A stretch of 64,000 nucleotides of DNA, from positions 248,001 to 312,000 of the forward strand of contig JASJCQ010000004.1 in assembly GCA_030065915.1 (NCBI GenBank). The letters run 5' to 3'. The notes under the pieces were generated by a model, which saw only the letters and a program-made list of their open reading frames with translations, was not told the origin of the DNA and made no database searches. Positions 17,865 through 28,000 of the stretch are shown here, one piece after another. Position numbers and translations under genes: made by a program. Numbering within the stretch: the stretch's first letter is position 1; every line of letters starts with the position of its first letter. This DNA is from Woeseiaceae bacterium (GTDB taxonomy: Bacteria > Pseudomonadota > Gammaproteobacteria > Steroidobacterales > Woeseiaceae).

Positions 17865-17889
17865 CGTGAGATTGGTACCTGAAAACCGG

Positions 17890-17970
17890 TCAAAGGACGG
17901 AGAAGAGTGACTCCATCATCCGGTCAAGACCCTGCGGTTTTTCACGTACCTCAATAATCTCACTAGACAT
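17890..17970 (-). CDS. 26-aa microprotein MSSEIIEVREKPQGLDRMMESLFSVL (not in ORF track)
   Basis: ATG preceded by GAAAGGAGGTGATCC, which is complementary to the 16S 3' end, at optimal spacing. Followed by TGA and a strong terminator; promoter TTGGTT-N17-GATACT with A/T-rich UP-like tract upstream. Confidence 0.7.
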   Translation of the reverse strand: MSSEIIEVREKPQGLDRMMESLFSVL

Positions 17971-18003
17971 GGATCACCTCCTTTCAATAGTCAGCCCAAC
18001 GCA

Positions 18004-18032
18004 AGTATCGCTTGGAAGCTACTGAAAACCAA
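18004..18032 (-). promoter_or_regulatory. candidate sigma70 promoter for the 26-aa ORF: TTGGTT-17 nt-GATACT
   Basis: Read on the minus strand; AAAATTTTTTCT tract immediately upstream of the -35 resembles an UP element. Confidence 0.5.
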
Positions 18033-18123
18033 GAAAAAATTTTCTAGCAAAAGTCTGTGTTCAACGCGGCAATTCTCGGTTATGCTTGAGCGCTGCCCCG
18101 AAAAAAGCCACCACCCAGGCGGA

Positions 18124-19488
18124 ATGAAGAACAAGGCGGGTAATGTGAGTAACGACGCTACGACTGCGCTGCCGGACGAGCCAGAGGCTCCCGCGCCGAT
18201 TCGTTCGTCCGAGCGTTTTCAATCCATGGATACGCTGCGGGGAGTCGCTGTCCTCGGCATCCTCGTCATGAACATCTACGCGTTCGCGATGCCCTTCGCG
18301 GCCTACAGCAATCCGCTAGCCATGGGTGGTACTGACCCGCTCAACATGGGCACCTGGTTCGTCACGCACATCCTGTTCGACCAGAAGTTCCTGTCGATAT
18401 TCGCGATGCTCTACGGCGCGGGTATGGTCATGATGACCGATCGAGCAGAGGCGAAGGGAGCGAAGATAACCCGCGTCTTTTATCGTCGCAGCTTCTGGTT
18501 GCTGGTTATCGGAATCCTGCACGGCTACCTGATCTGGGTAGGTGATATCCTGTTTGCCTACGCGGCGATCGGCATGCTGATGTTCCTGCTGCGAAAGCGC
18601 AGTCCGACGACGCTGATTGTCATCGGGGTGCTGATGCTGCCGATGGCGAACGTGCTGGGGGCGCTCGGCGGAGCTTATACGATAGAGCTCCGGGATCAGG
18701 CCATCGAGCTCGAAGCGCGGCAGGCGGCCGGCGATGAGCTGACCGACTCAGAGCTTGCAAAAATCAAGGAATGGAACCTGTCGGCGGCATTCATGGCGCC
18801 GGACGCCGAGGACATCCAACGCGACATCGATGCTTATCGAGGGACCTACGCCGATGCGCTCGAGTACCGAATTCCGGTCATTGCGATGCTGCAAACGCAG
18901 GGCACGTTCTTCTACCTGCTCTGGCGCGCAGGCGGCCTGATGCTGATCGGCATGGCGTTAATGAAGCTTGGCGTGCTGAAGGCGCAGCGTAGCAGCCGGT
19001 TTTACCGCAACATGATGCTGCTCGGCTATGGCATCGGTTTGCCGATCATGGCGTTCAGCGCCATCGATCTCTACAACCATGACTTCGACGGTCTGTACGC
19101 GTTCAAGACCGGCATGATATCCAACTACTGGGGCAGCATATTCGTCGCGCTGGGCCATGTTGGCCTCGTCATGAGCCTGGTTCGTGCCGGCGCACTGGTG
19201 GCGCTGCAGAAGCGCTTCGCCGCCGTGGGGCGTATGGCTTTCACCAACTACCTGATGCATTCGCTCGTAATGACCACGATCTTCTACGGCCACGGCTTCA
19301 ATCTGTACACGGAGGTTCCGCGCTTCTACCAGATGGGCTTCGTCGTCGCGTTAATCGGGCTGCAGCTGCTATACAGTCCCTGGTGGCTGCAGCGGTTTCG
19401 CTTCGGGCCGGCAGAATGGCTCTGGCGTTCCATGACTTACTGGCGGCTGCAGCCGATGCGACAGCCGGCTGGCCAGGGGGCTGGCTAG
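18124..19488 (+). CDS. DUF418 domain-containing membrane protein
   Basis: RFQSMDTLRGVAVLGILVMNIYAFAMP start, multi-TM, C-terminal GRMAFTNYLMHSLVMTTIFYGHGF and SPWWLQRFRFGPAEWLWRSMTYWR typical of DUF418. Confidence 0.88.
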   Translation: MKNKAGNVSNDATTALPDEPEAPAPIRSSERFQSMDTLRGVAVLGILVMNIYAFAMPFAAYSNPLAMGGTDPLNMGTWFVTHILFDQKFLSIFAMLYGAGMVMMTDRAEAKGAKITRVFYRRSFWLLVIGILHGYLIWVGDILFAYAAIGMLMFLLRKRSPTTLIVIGVLMLPMANVLGALGGAYTIELRDQAIELEARQAAGDELTDSELAKIKEWNLSAAFMAPDAEDIQRDIDAYRGTYADALEYRIPVIAMLQTQGTFFYLLWRAGGLMLIGMALMKLGVLKAQRSSRFYRNMMLLGYGIGLPIMAFSAIDLYNHDFDGLYAFKTGMISNYWGSIFVALGHVGLVMSLVRAGALVALQKRFAAVGRMAFTNYLMHSLVMTTIFYGHGFNLYTEVPRFYQMGFVVALIGLQLLYSPWWLQRFRFGPAEWLWRSMTYWRLQPMRQPAGQGAG

Positions 19489-19501
19489 GGGCTGGCCAGG
19501 G
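19467..19501 (+). repeat. three tandem 12-mers GGCTGGC(C/T)AGGG spanning the DUF418 stop codon
   Basis: 19467-19478, 19479-19490, 19491-19501 (last copy 11 nt); the TAG stop lies in the second copy. Confidence 0.7.
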
Positions 19502-19672
19502 AGGCGCGTCGCCGGCGACTACGGGCCGGATAAGGCGGGCACGAGCCCCTCCTGCTGCGGCCTGATTCTTGGCGCCGCGGCCATGACAGCAGCCTAATCC
19601 CGTGTATACTTTGACCCTCGCTTCGCTGTGCGAAGTGACTCGAATAACCAAAACGACAAGAGTGAGAATCTA

Positions 19673-20119
19673 ATGGCAATCGCAGATCTCAAGAATGTAC
19701 TGAGTATTTTCGGCGGCTCCGATATCGGCGAGGACAAGCAGAATGAATTGTTCAAGGAAGTGCTGCTGATGACGCTGGCGCGCGCAGCAGACGCCGACAT
19801 CAACATCCAGTCCGCTGAGGTAGAGCGAATCCAGGAGATTCTCAAGGAAAAGACCGGCGAAGAATTCAGCTCCGCCGACATTCGCGTTGCCGCACGTGAC
19901 GAACTGTACGCCGTCGCGGGTCTTAGGAAATACCTGTCAACCTGCGTGCACAAGTTGAAAGACGAGCATCGGGCAGCCGTCGTTCAGGCGCTCGCGGATG
20001 TCTTCCGCAGCGACAAGAACGTTGGCGTGCTGGAGATCGACTTCTTTAATCGCGTCGCTGAACGACTGCAGGTCACGCCGGCCCAGATTGCGGGCCTCGT
20101 CCCGGGCGACGTCGAGTAA
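19673..20119 (+). CDS. TerB-like (tellurite resistance/DjlA N-terminal) family protein
   Basis: All-helical TerB-like pattern LLMTLARAADADINIQSAEVERIQEILKE; upstream TATACT -10 near 19605. Confidence 0.65.
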   Translation: MAIADLKNVLSIFGGSDIGEDKQNELFKEVLLMTLARAADADINIQSAEVERIQEILKEKTGEEFSSADIRVAARDELYAVAGLRKYLSTCVHKLKDEHRAAVVQALADVFRSDKNVGVLEIDFFNRVAERLQVTPAQIAGLVPGDVE

Positions 20120-20137
20120 CATCACCCGCCCGTCGCG

Positions 20138-21091
20138 TTAACGCCTGGCTCTCAATCGCACACGACGCGACAGCGTAGCCGCTGTCGCCGTCAGCGCGCG
20201 CATGTAACGCGCCGCCATCGGACTGCCTGCCTCGCGATAGGCGACAAACAGACCCGACCCGGCAATGATCAACGCCCCGACAACGGTGGACCGGTCCGGG
20301 ACCTCACCCCAGATGAGGAATCCCGCAATCGCGCCGGCTACCAGCGCCGTGTACTCGAAAGGCGCAAGCGTGGCGGGTGAGGCTCTCCTGTAGCCGCCTA
20401 CTATACCGATCCACGCCAGCACCGAGCAGACGCCGGCAACGACAAACAACATCCAGCCGGCCATATCCGGCGCCGCCCAGCCGGAGCCCGACATCATTAC
20501 GATGGCGATAAGGATCGGGCCGGACAGCACGTAGAACGACAGTGACAGGCTTGATTCCTCGCTGGCCAGAAAGCGCGATGTGATCGCAAGGCACGCGTAG
20601 CAAAAAGCAGCGAAGAGAATCGTGATCGACGCGAAGCTCCAGGTCTCTGCGCCCGGCCTGAGCATGATCAGCACGCCGGCAAAACCGACGAACACAGCCG
20701 TCCAGCGTCGCCAGCCGACCTTGTCTTGCAGGAACAGGGCCGATAACGCCGTCATCATCAACGGTGCCGTGTAACCCAGCGTCAGCGCGTCGATCAGGGG
20801 CATCTGCGACAGGCCGTAGAAAAACCCGAACAGCGCGCCGCAGGACAGCAGGGTTCGAAGCGCGTGCCAGCCATAGTTCTTCGTGCTGAGCGTTTTCAAG
20901 CCGCCAAACTGCGTCGAGATCATCAACAACAACACGGCGCCGATCAGTGTCCTTACGAAGACGAACTGTTCCAGCGAGTAGGTCGCAAGCAGCTGCTTGG
21001 CGCACAGGTCCAGGCCCAGCCCGGCCATGACGCCGCCAAGCAGGTACAAGATCGCTTTGCTCTCCTGTGCACTGTTTGCCTCACTCACCAT
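20138..21091 (-). CDS. DMT family (EamA) transporter
   Basis: Ten-TM hydrophobic protein with two EamA halves (GVMAGLGLDLCAKQL..., GYTAPLMMTALSALFLQDKVGWRRW). Confidence 0.88.
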   Translation of the reverse strand: MVSEANSAQESKAILYLLGGVMAGLGLDLCAKQLLATYSLEQFVFVRTLIGAVLLLMISTQFGGLKTLSTKNYGWHALRTLLSCGALFGFFYGLSQMPLIDALTLGYTAPLMMTALSALFLQDKVGWRRWTAVFVGFAGVLIMLRPGAETWSFASITILFAAFCYACLAITSRFLASEESSLSLSFYVLSGPILIAIVMMSGSGWAAPDMAGWMLFVVAGVCSVLAWIGIVGGYRRASPATLAPFEYTALVAGAIAGFLIWGEVPDRSTVVGALIIAGSGLFVAYREAGSPMAARYMRALTATAATLSRRVRLRARR

Positions 21092-21199
21092 AATCTCCCG
21101 TCTCGCTGTCGCGGATCATCGCACGCACGTATTCATTATTCAGCTTCAATTCATGCGCCCTGCGCTGTAATCGAATCGTGGAATAGCGAGGAACACGTC

Positions 21200-21994
21200 A
21201 TGAAGACTCAGTTTTTACCTGGCGCCCGCCTGTCGGCGCTCATTCTTTCCCTGACGCTGGTCACGGCGATGTGCGCACTACAGACGGCAAAAGCCGATGA
21301 CGGCGAGCGTGTCGTCGAGTCGACGCATTACACGTCGGGCGGCAGAGACGCGAGACAGGTCATCAGGACGTCGCGCGACACCTTTGCCGCGACACAGGGC
21401 GTCGACAAGTCGGTGAAACGCGATGTCGCCAAGAGCGGCCAGCAGGCCAGCCAGTCAGCCAACCAGGATTTCTGGTTCTATTCGGCGGACATCATCCTGT
21501 TTGGTGACGCCGATTTCGACGGCTTTTATTCCGGCATCGATCTGCTGTTCGACGCCGACACCATTTACGCCGAAGCCGACGTATATGCGGTTGTCTATCT
21601 CAGCTTCGAGGGCGGAGCGTGGGAGGAATACGCTGTCACGGACACGTTCACGATTTTCGGGGCATCGGATAACGACGACTATTCGGTCGTCACGGACCTG
21701 GTATCCGGCTACCCGACCGGCAGCTACGATGTCCTGATCGAACTCTTCGATGCGTTCAATGACGATTTCCTGGCCTTCATCGGCCCCGATGACACGTCGG
21801 AACTGAGCTTCCTGCCGCTCGAGGACATCGGTCGCGATACGCCTCCGGAAACGACCGTCGTCATCAACAACGAAGGCGGTGGCGGTTCGGCCGGACTCTT
21901 GAGCCTGTTCGGACTCTGCCTGCTCGTCCTCCTGTCTCGTCGGCTCAGGCCGACGAGCTCGAGGCGAGTGGCCGTTTCTGCGCCGCGCGCTTGA
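21200..21994 (+). CDS. choice-of-anchor H-like exported protein with GlyGly-CTERM-like tail
   Basis: Signal peptide; DFWFYSADIILFGDADFDGFYSGIDLLFDADT and C-terminal GGGGSAGLLSLFGLCLLVLLSRRLRP (Gly-rich, TM, basic). Confidence 0.7.
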   Translation: MKTQFLPGARLSALILSLTLVTAMCALQTAKADDGERVVESTHYTSGGRDARQVIRTSRDTFAATQGVDKSVKRDVAKSGQQASQSANQDFWFYSADIILFGDADFDGFYSGIDLLFDADTIYAEADVYAVVYLSFEGGAWEEYAVTDTFTIFGASDNDDYSVVTDLVSGYPTGSYDVLIELFDAFNDDFLAFIGPDDTSELSFLPLEDIGRDTPPETTVVINNEGGGGSAGLLSLFGLCLLVLLSRRLRPTSSRRVAVSAPRA

Positions 21995-24900
21995 CCTTAC
22001 GGCCCCAGGCGGCGAGCGAATCGAAGTAGATGTACAGCGCCGGGACAACAAGCAGCGATACGACCGTCGAGAACGCAAGGCCGCCAATGATCGCCCGGGC
22101 CATCGGGTAGTAGGGCGGTCCGCCATCGCCACCGACCTGCGTAGTGCCCATCGCCAGAGGCGTCAGGCCCACAATCGTCGTCGCGACCGTCATCAGGATT
22201 GGCCTAAGCCTGTCTCGCCCGGCCTCGATGATCGCGTCGTTCCTGTGCATTCCGCCGACCCTGAGGTTGTTTATGTGATCGACCAGAACGATACCGTTAT
22301 TCACGACGACCCCGATCAGGATCATGATGCCGATCATCGCCATGAACGAGAATGTCGTACCGGTCGCAGCGAAGAACAGGAATACGCCGAAGATCGAGAA
22401 GACGATGGACCCCAGGATGATCGAGAAGGGCAGCAACAGCGACTCGAACAGGGCTGCCATGACGAGGAATATGCAGGCGATACCCAACATCAGATTGGTC
22501 ATCATGACGGCCTGGGTCTCGTCGTTGCGCTGGAAACCGCGACCGAACTTCCAGCTGTAGCCTGGCGGCAGCTCGATCTGGTTCATCAGTTTGTCGACGT
22601 CGGGCCGGACACTGTCCATCGTCGCGTCATCCGCGAGTGTTGCGTTGATGACGACAGAGGTCTGGCGGTCCATTCGCCGAATCGTCTCCGCTGATCGGCC
22701 GAATTCGAGCCGCGCAATGCTGCCCAGCGTGATGCGTTCTCCGCTGGCCGCAAACAACGGCATGTTCGTCAGCTGATCGATGTTCTGCCGGTCGTTCTCC
22801 CGGAACGCCATGCGCACGCCGACCTCGCCGTCGTCACCGCGGAATTCACTGAGGTTTTCCCCACGCATGGCGATACTGATCATCTGCGCGATCTGCTCTC
22901 CGGTCAGGCCGACATTCGCTGCACGATCACGATCGATGACGACCCTGATCTCCCGTTCACCGGACTCGGCGTCGGTGCGTGCGTCCTTGAGGCCTTCGAA
23001 AGACTCGAGCAGCCTGACGACCTCGTCACCGATCTCATTCAGCACCGTCGTAGAGTCGCCCGAGACCTGCAGGCTGAAGCCTTCGCCACCGCCCTGCTGG
23101 TTGCGTTCGAAGCTCGGCTTGCCGATCGCGATATCAGGCAGCCCCTCTTCGATCTTATTGATGATCTCGGTCGTCGAGAGCGTGACATCGTCGTCCTTGC
23201 TCAGCAGCAGGATCGTGTGTGCGTATTCCTGGTTGTAGAAACTCAGCATCGATTCGATGTCCAGGTCTTCCTTGTTGTCGTCAAGATAGGCTTCGATGTC
23301 GTTGACTGCCTTCTCGACGGTCTCGAGAGCATGTTGTCCCTCGACCTGGTACGGCATGTACAAGCGTCTCCGCTCATCCCTTGGCCACATGTCGACCTTG
23401 ACGAGCTCAAGCACCATCGGGCTGATGCCGATGACGCAGATCATCAGGATTCCGAGACCGCTCCAGCGCGGGTGGTTGACGACCCATCGCAGTGCCCGGG
23501 CATAACCGTCCGTCAGTTTGCCCATCCAGTTTCCTGGTTTGGCGGTCGGCGGATTCTTCAGTCGCGCTGCCAGCATCGGTACGAGCGTCTGGGCGATCGC
23601 CAGCGATGCGATGAGTGCCACGATGATGGTCACCGCCACGTGTGTCAGGAATACCATCATCTCGGATTTCACTCCGACGATGATCGGTGCGAAGACGATG
23701 ATCGTCGTCGCGGTTCCTGCCACGACGGCAAGGCCAACCTCATTGACACCGGCGAGTGTCGCCTTCTCCGGATCGTCCGGATGCTTTTCCCGGTAGCGGA
23801 AGATGCTTTCCGAGACGACGACGGCATTGTCGACGAGCATGCCGACGGCGAGCATGATGCCCATCATCGACAGGATGTTCAGCGACAGTCCGGCGAAATA
23901 CAGCGCGCCCAGTGTAATCAGAAGGGAAAAAGGCACCGCGGCGATAACGATCAGCGTCGTCGACAGCTGGCGCAGGAACAGGTAGAGCACGATGATCGCG
24001 AGTAGTCCGCCGAGCAACCCCGCATTGAACAGGTCCGACAGCGATTCCTTCACGTTGTCGCCCTGGTTATCGACTGGCAGGAAGTTAATGCCACGCATCT
24101 GTGGCAGCTGCTGTATCTCTTCAAGCTCCTCGATGACGGCATCGGTGACGGCGACGAGATTGGCGCCGGTATTCTTGGTCACTGCTACCGTCACGGAGTC
24201 CTCGCCGTCCAGGCGGCGCCCGTAGTCCCGTTCCGGAGCGATCAGTTCAATTTCCGAGACGTCGCCGAGGCGCAGACCCTGGCGATTGATCACCAGCGAA
24301 CGAATCTCTTCGATCGACTGGAACTCGCCCGTCGGGCGGACACTGAACGTCTCGTTGGACGCCGTCAGCTTGCCGGCGCTGACTGAGAAGTTGCTTCGTG
24401 TGAGAAGCTCCCTCAGCGCCAGCAGGTCCACGTCGTAGGCTGCGAGGCGATCCGCCTTCAACAGTATGCGCACCTCTCGCTCGTCCACGCCCCACAGATC
24501 GACTTTCGAGACGCCGTCGATTCGCTCGAGGCGCCGCTTGACGAACTTGTCGAGGAGTTCATAGCTGTCGGCGAGGTCCCGCTCGGCGGAGAGAATGACC
24601 TCGATGACCGGCTGGTCGCCGATCGAACCGGTGTAGACGAACACGCGGCGCACATCCTCAGGCAGCAGGTGACGGATACTGTCGACCTTGGCCCGGGCCT
24701 CGATGCCCTTGGCTCCCATGCTCTGGTCCCAGCTGAACTCGAGGACGATCTGGGAGCGGTTTTCACTGGAGTAGGAGCGCATGCGCTCAACGCCTGACAG
24801 CGTCGCGAGCGCCTCCTCAATGGGCCGCGTGATCGTCCGCTCCACCTCCTCAGGCGTCGAACCCTCGTACGGTACCTCTACATAAATCCCGGGCCACTCG

Positions 24901-25019
24901 ATGTCCGGGAACATCTCGAGCGGCAACAATCTCGACGCCAGGAGCCCGATGAGCGACAGGGCGACAAATACGACGACGGTCGTTACCGGGCGCTTTAGCG
25001 CGATTTCTGTGTGCTTCAT
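21945..25019 (-). CDS. RND efflux transporter permease (second)
   Basis: AcrB/MdtB-type: IALKRPVTTVVVFVALSLIG, NEVGLAVVAGTATTIIVFAPI, FSFMAMIGIMILIGVVVNNGIVLVDHINNLR. Confidence 0.93.
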   Translation of the reverse strand: MKHTEIALKRPVTTVVVFVALSLIGLLASRLLPLEMFPDIEWPGIYVEVPYEGSTPEEVERTITRPIEEALATLSGVERMRSYSSENRSQIVLEFSWDQSMGAKGIEARAKVDSIRHLLPEDVRRVFVYTGSIGDQPVIEVILSAERDLADSYELLDKFVKRRLERIDGVSKVDLWGVDEREVRILLKADRLAAYDVDLLALRELLTRSNFSVSAGKLTASNETFSVRPTGEFQSIEEIRSLVINRQGLRLGDVSEIELIAPERDYGRRLDGEDSVTVAVTKNTGANLVAVTDAVIEELEEIQQLPQMRGINFLPVDNQGDNVKESLSDLFNAGLLGGLLAIIVLYLFLRQLSTTLIVIAAVPFSLLITLGALYFAGLSLNILSMMGIMLAVGMLVDNAVVVSESIFRYREKHPDDPEKATLAGVNEVGLAVVAGTATTIIVFAPIIVGVKSEMMVFLTHVAVTIIVALIASLAIAQTLVPMLAARLKNPPTAKPGNWMGKLTDGYARALRWVVNHPRWSGLGILMICVIGISPMVLELVKVDMWPRDERRRLYMPYQVEGQHALETVEKAVNDIEAYLDDNKEDLDIESMLSFYNQEYAHTILLLSKDDDVTLSTTEIINKIEEGLPDIAIGKPSFERNQQGGGEGFSLQVSGDSTTVLNEIGDEVVRLLESFEGLKDARTDAESGEREIRVVIDRDRAANVGLTGEQIAQMISIAMRGENLSEFRGDDGEVGVRMAFRENDRQNIDQLTNMPLFAASGERITLGSIARLEFGRSAETIRRMDRQTSVVINATLADDATMDSVRPDVDKLMNQIELPPGYSWKFGRGFQRNDETQAVMMTNLMLGIACIFLVMAALFESLLLPFSIILGSIVFSIFGVFLFFAATGTTFSFMAMIGIMILIGVVVNNGIVLVDHINNLRVGGMHRNDAIIEAGRDRLRPILMTVATTIVGLTPLAMGTTQVGGDGGPPYYPMARAIIGGLAFSTVVSLLVVPALYIYFDSLAAWGRKVKRAAQKRPLASSSSA

Positions 25020-25023
25020 GTGA

Positions 25024-28000
25024 CTACCCCTGCGCCGGCGCCGTGACGCCAACCGGCCAGCGTTTTCTGTCCATCAGTGAGTACACGACGGGGATGACGA
25101 TCAGCGTCAGCAGCGTAGAGACGGTGAGGCCGCCGATGACCGTGATCGCCATCGGTGCGCGTATCTCGGAGCCTTCGCCGAAGCCGAGCGCCATCGGCAG
25201 AAGGCCGAGTGCGGTCGTCAGCGACGTCATGAGGATTGGCCGGAGCCGAGCCCGACCCGCTTCGAGGATCGCATCGGTCTTGTCTTTGCCCTGCGCTCTA
25301 AGCTGGTTGATCAGGTCGACAAGGACGATCGCGTTATTCACGACGATTCCGGCGAGCATGATCACGCCAATCAGCGCAACGATATTGATCGTTGTACCGG
25401 TGATGAACAGCGCGACGACGGCCCCCACCAGCGCCAGCGGTATCGTGAAAAGGATAACGAAGGGGTGTATCAGCGACTCGAACTGCGACGCCATGACCAG
25501 GTAGACGAGGAACACGGCCAGCGCCAGTGCAAACTGCAGTGACTGGAAGGAGGCCTGCATTTCCTCGCTCTGCCCCGACACGACGGCGGCGACGTCGTTC
25601 GGCATGGGTATCTGGTTGAGGATCTGGCGCGCCTCATCGGCCGCGGCCCCGAGGTCGCCGTAGGATACGTTCGCCGAGATGACCGCAACGCGTTCCTGTG
25701 CGATTCGTCGGATTTCCGCGGGGCCCATGGCTACGCGGACGTCCGCTATGGCGTCCAGCGTGATCGGGCGGTCCGAGCTGGGGTTGACAATCAGTGATCG
25801 GACTTCTTCGATACTCGACTGCCGGGAGTCGATACTCCGGACGAGTACGTCGATCTTCTTGTCACGCCACGTATATCGGGTCGCCAGTTCGCCGCGGACG
25901 TTCGCAACGACGCGGTCTGCGATGTCGCGTACGGACAGGCCCAGTTTGGCGGCGCGCTCCTGGTCGAACTCGATCTGAATCTCGGGGTTGCCGCCTTCGA
26001 CGGTCGTCTTGATGTCGGCGAATCGCGTCGACGCATTCATCGCGCGAACGATCTCCGAGCTGACGCGCTCGAGGTCGTCCAGGTCGTATCCGGACACTTC
26101 GACCTGCAGCGGGCTCGAGAAACTCATCAGCGACGGTCGAGAGAACTCATACTGCAAGCCCGGTACGGTCGCGAGTCGTTCGCGAATGGTATTCATCGCC
26201 CGCGTCTCGTCTTCCCGCGTGGCGCCCGGCGCCAGCGCAATACTCAGCGTACCCGTGTGATCGCCGGCATCCACCGGGTTGGCGTCGAGCCGGTTACCCG
26301 TACCCGTCACGGAGTAGTCGAGTGAGACCGATTCAATCTCACTCGCAGCCTGCTGGGCCGTCTGCACGGCACGATCTGTCGCGTCCAGCGGTGTGCCGGG
26401 CGACAGCCTGAGTTCAACGTTGAATTCGCCCTGGGACAGCTGCGGTATCAGTTCTGTACCCAGCCGAGGCACCAGTGCCATGGTGCCCGCGAATATCAAA
26501 GCTGCGAGTCCCACGACCGCACCGCGATGCTCGAGCGCCCAGCGCAACATCGGCGCATAGATCGCCGCCGCAGCGGCATTGAATTTCTGGAACAGCCACG
26601 TCGGTGGGGTCAGTATCAGCCGGAGCACGATTCCGACGGCGCGGAACAGGAACATAACAATACGTACGGTCCAGACGACGATGAAGTTGAACAACCAGCT
26701 GATGAAACCGAGGATTCGCTTGACGATTCGGCCAAACCTGCTCTTCGGCGCCCATTCCGGCGAGCTCGTTTCCGGATCGTTGCTGTAACGGCCAGCGGTG
26801 CCAGTCGACGCGAGCATCGGTATCAGTGTCAGGGCGACGACGAGCGAGAACAGCAGCGCGAACGTCACGGTCAGCGCCTGGTCCTTGAACAACTGGCCGG
26901 CCACGCCCGGCACGAAGACCATCGGGAAGAAGACGGCCACGGTCGTCAGCGTCGCTGCTACAACTGCGCTCGCCACCTCGCTGGTGCCGTTCTGTGCTGC
27001 TTTGAGTATGGATTCGCCCTGTTCTCGTTTTCTGACGATGTTTTCGAGCACGACGATCGAATTGTCGACGAGCATACCGACGGCCAGCGCGATGCCGCCC
27101 AGGGACATGATGTTTAGTGACACCCCATTCATATACATGAGCAGGAATGTGCCGATAACCGACACCGGGATTGCGATTCCGATGATCGTCGTCGCACGCG
27201 CGTCGCGAAGGAACCCGAACAGGACGACGATGGCGATGATGCCGCCGAGAATCGCCGCGTTCTTCACGTTGGCTACCGCCGACGAAATGAAGCGCGACTG
27301 GTCGTAGACCTTCTCGAGTGTGATGGTCTCCGGCAACGATTGCTTGAGACTGTCGAGACGGCGTTCGATGCGGCTGGCAACCTGCACCGTGTTGGCATCA
27401 CCCTCCTTGTAAACGGCCAGCTCCACAGACTCGCGTCCATTGACTCGCGTGATTGCCTCGCGCTCCTTGTAGCCTCGAGTGACGGTCGCCACATCACGCA
27501 GGTAGACGGAGCGCCCCGCGACGTTGGCGACGATCGCATCGCGGAACTCATCGACCGTCTCGTACTCATTCAGCGTGCGAACAAGGAAGCGTTGGCTGCC
27601 TTCCTCGAGTCGTCCACCGGACAGGTTGACGTTCTCCGAGCGAATCCGGTCGGCGATGTTCTCGATGCTCAGGCCAAGCTGCGACAGCTTCTGCTGGTCG
27701 ACCTGTATCTGTACTTCATCCTCGAGGCCGCCGCTGACCTTTACAGCCGCCGTTCCTTCGATGGCTTCGATATCCGTTTTCAGGCGATCTTCGGCCAGGC
27801 GGCGCAGTGATTTCAGTTGGTTTTCACTGGCCGCGATCGACTCGTCGCCATACATCAGCCCGAGCCGCATAATGGGTTCGGAGGACGGATCGAAACGCAG
27901 CAGCAATGGTCGCGATGCCTCCAGCGGAAGAAAGAGGATATCCAGCTTTTCGCGGACATCGACGCCGGCGATGTCCATGTCGGTACCCCACAGGAACTCC

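Noticed and set aside
17890-17970. PqqA identity for the 26-aa peptide
   Set aside because: Size fits, but there is no Glu-x3-Tyr core and no pqq genes adjacent.
17971-17985. 16S rRNA fragment (GGATCACCTCCTTTC)
   Set aside because: Only ~15 nt match with no flanking rRNA sequence; explained as an extended Shine-Dalgarno on the minus strand.
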